A DNA stretch of 64,000 bases from Planctomycetota bacterium (GTDB taxonomy: Bacteria; Planctomycetota; UBA1135; GCA-002686595): NCBI GenBank assembly GCA_023150475.1, contig JAKLKU010000021.1:57565-121564 (forward strand), given 5' to 3'. This document shows positions 63,760 through 64,000 of this stretch, one piece after another; positions within the stretch are counted from its first letter, which is position 1, and each line of letters opens with the position of its first letter. Under the pieces are notes generated by a model. That model saw only the letters and a program-made list of their open reading frames with translations, was not told where the DNA came from and ran no database searches. A program made the translations under genes and the position numbers.

Positions 63760-63785
63760 GATCTCTTATCAGAAATCAGACCCGG
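63760..63785 (-). promoter_or_regulatory. AT-rich promoter/operator of the efflux operon
   Basis: Directly before gntR the minus strand reads TCTGATTTCTGATAAGAG, two direct TCTGAT copies one base apart, in an AT-rich patch that stands out from the GC-rich surroundings. It may hold the -10 and a GntR operator. Confidence 0.45.
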
Positions 63786-63823
63786 CGAGCCAGTGACGGC
63801 TCCGCCATGGATACTGCCCCGCA

Positions 63824-64000
63824 TCACTGCGCCAGAATCGGCTTGGAAACGGGTCGGAAAACGCGCCAGCGCAGCAGCCTCTCGACGCTCCACGGCGCGG
63901 TCTCGAGGCCGAGCTTCATCGCGGGCGTGACGCCGCGCTCCCGGTTCACCCGATCGCGCACGTAGTTGCGGTACGTGATCCAGATCGCGCAGTGGCCGAG
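63824..64000 (-). CDS. 3' end of a possible transposase/integrase-like protein
   Basis: Only the last 58 residues are present; the 5' part is beyond the window. The visible end reads LGHCAIWITYRNYVRDRVNR, then TPAMKLGLE and a tail ending LAQ. The segment W.TYRNYVR..NRE...TPAM.LG resembles the C-terminal ends of DDE-type transposases and integrases, where a conserved Tyr-Asn pair and a TPA.. motif occur after the last catalytic Glu. Identification is tentative because the catalytic part is missing. It would be the only mobile-element trace in the window. Confidence 0.45.
   Translation of the reverse strand, partial: LGHCAIWITYRNYVRDRVNRERGVTPAMKLGLETAPWSVERLLRWRVFRPVSKPILAQ

Overview
The window is a GC-rich bacterial chromosome segment whose gene content points to Planctomycetota. 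The markers are a PVC-type heme-binding dehydrogenase/HEAT/cytochrome c protein (40022-42664), a CRTAC1/ASPIC-UnbV FG-GAP protein (36788-39892), a DUF1080 lectin-like hydrolase family protein, several secreted FG-GAP, HAF-repeat and carboxypeptidase-regulatory-like proteins, a DUF5916 outer-membrane protein and a heme-binding-domain protein. Species cannot be assigned by eye. Coding density is high. Most long open frames opposite the real genes are by-products of high GC. I recognise no rRNA, tRNA, CRISPR array, complete insertion sequence or origin.

Layout. 1-919: 5' part of a secreted beta-helix protein (minus). 1233-7809: a cyanophycin cluster (plus) with an IadA-like isoaspartyl dipeptidase, cyanophycinase, cyanophycin synthetase and a second, ATP-grasp-less Mur ligase. 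7889-11346: a phospholipase D-like protein and an unknown protein. 11476-16758 (minus): an FG-GAP protein and two carboxypeptidase-regulatory-like surface proteins. 17150-22877 (plus): HAF-repeat protein, DUF5916 protein, a T2SS-E N-domain-like protein and the AlkC DNA glycosylase. 22874-27390 (minus): a small unknown, an arylsulfotransferase-like lipoprotein, RtcA and RtcB (RNA end repair and ligation). 28142-34474: B12/radical SAM enzyme, glycine dehydrogenase GcvP (minus), Rsm22-type methyltransferase and a heme-binding protein. 34581-44856: large secreted proteins, the PVC cytochrome, DUF1080 and a flavin reductase. 45227-47436: a sulfotransferase and a degenerate partner. 47544-49454: a pyruvate-kinase-like protein (minus). 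49633-51535: DUF1905 protein, a tandem repeat and an FG-GAP protein. 51613-54072 (minus): two small membrane proteins and a second B12/radical SAM enzyme. 54254-57083: alpha/beta hydrolase and a second beta-helix protein. 57097-63754 (minus): a gntR-tolC-mfp-rnd efflux operon. 63824-64000: the 3' end of a possibly transposase-like protein.

How the genes work together. Three enzymes form a complete cyanophycin cycle: CphA makes multi-L-arginyl-poly-L-aspartate, CphB cuts it to beta-Asp-Arg, and IadA splits the dipeptide. The extra Mur ligase directly after cphA is the best candidate in the window for an undescribed activity. RtcB and RtcA form an RNA repair pair. The efflux operon is translationally coupled by ATGA overlaps and is headed by its probable regulator.

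Two genome-scale patterns recur. First, at least six genes have a -10-like hexamer exactly 6 nt before the start codon, which suggests leaderless mRNAs. Second, most convergent gene pairs are separated by perfect GC-rich hairpins without a U-tract. All functional calls are from reading sequence and family knowledge; no database search was run.
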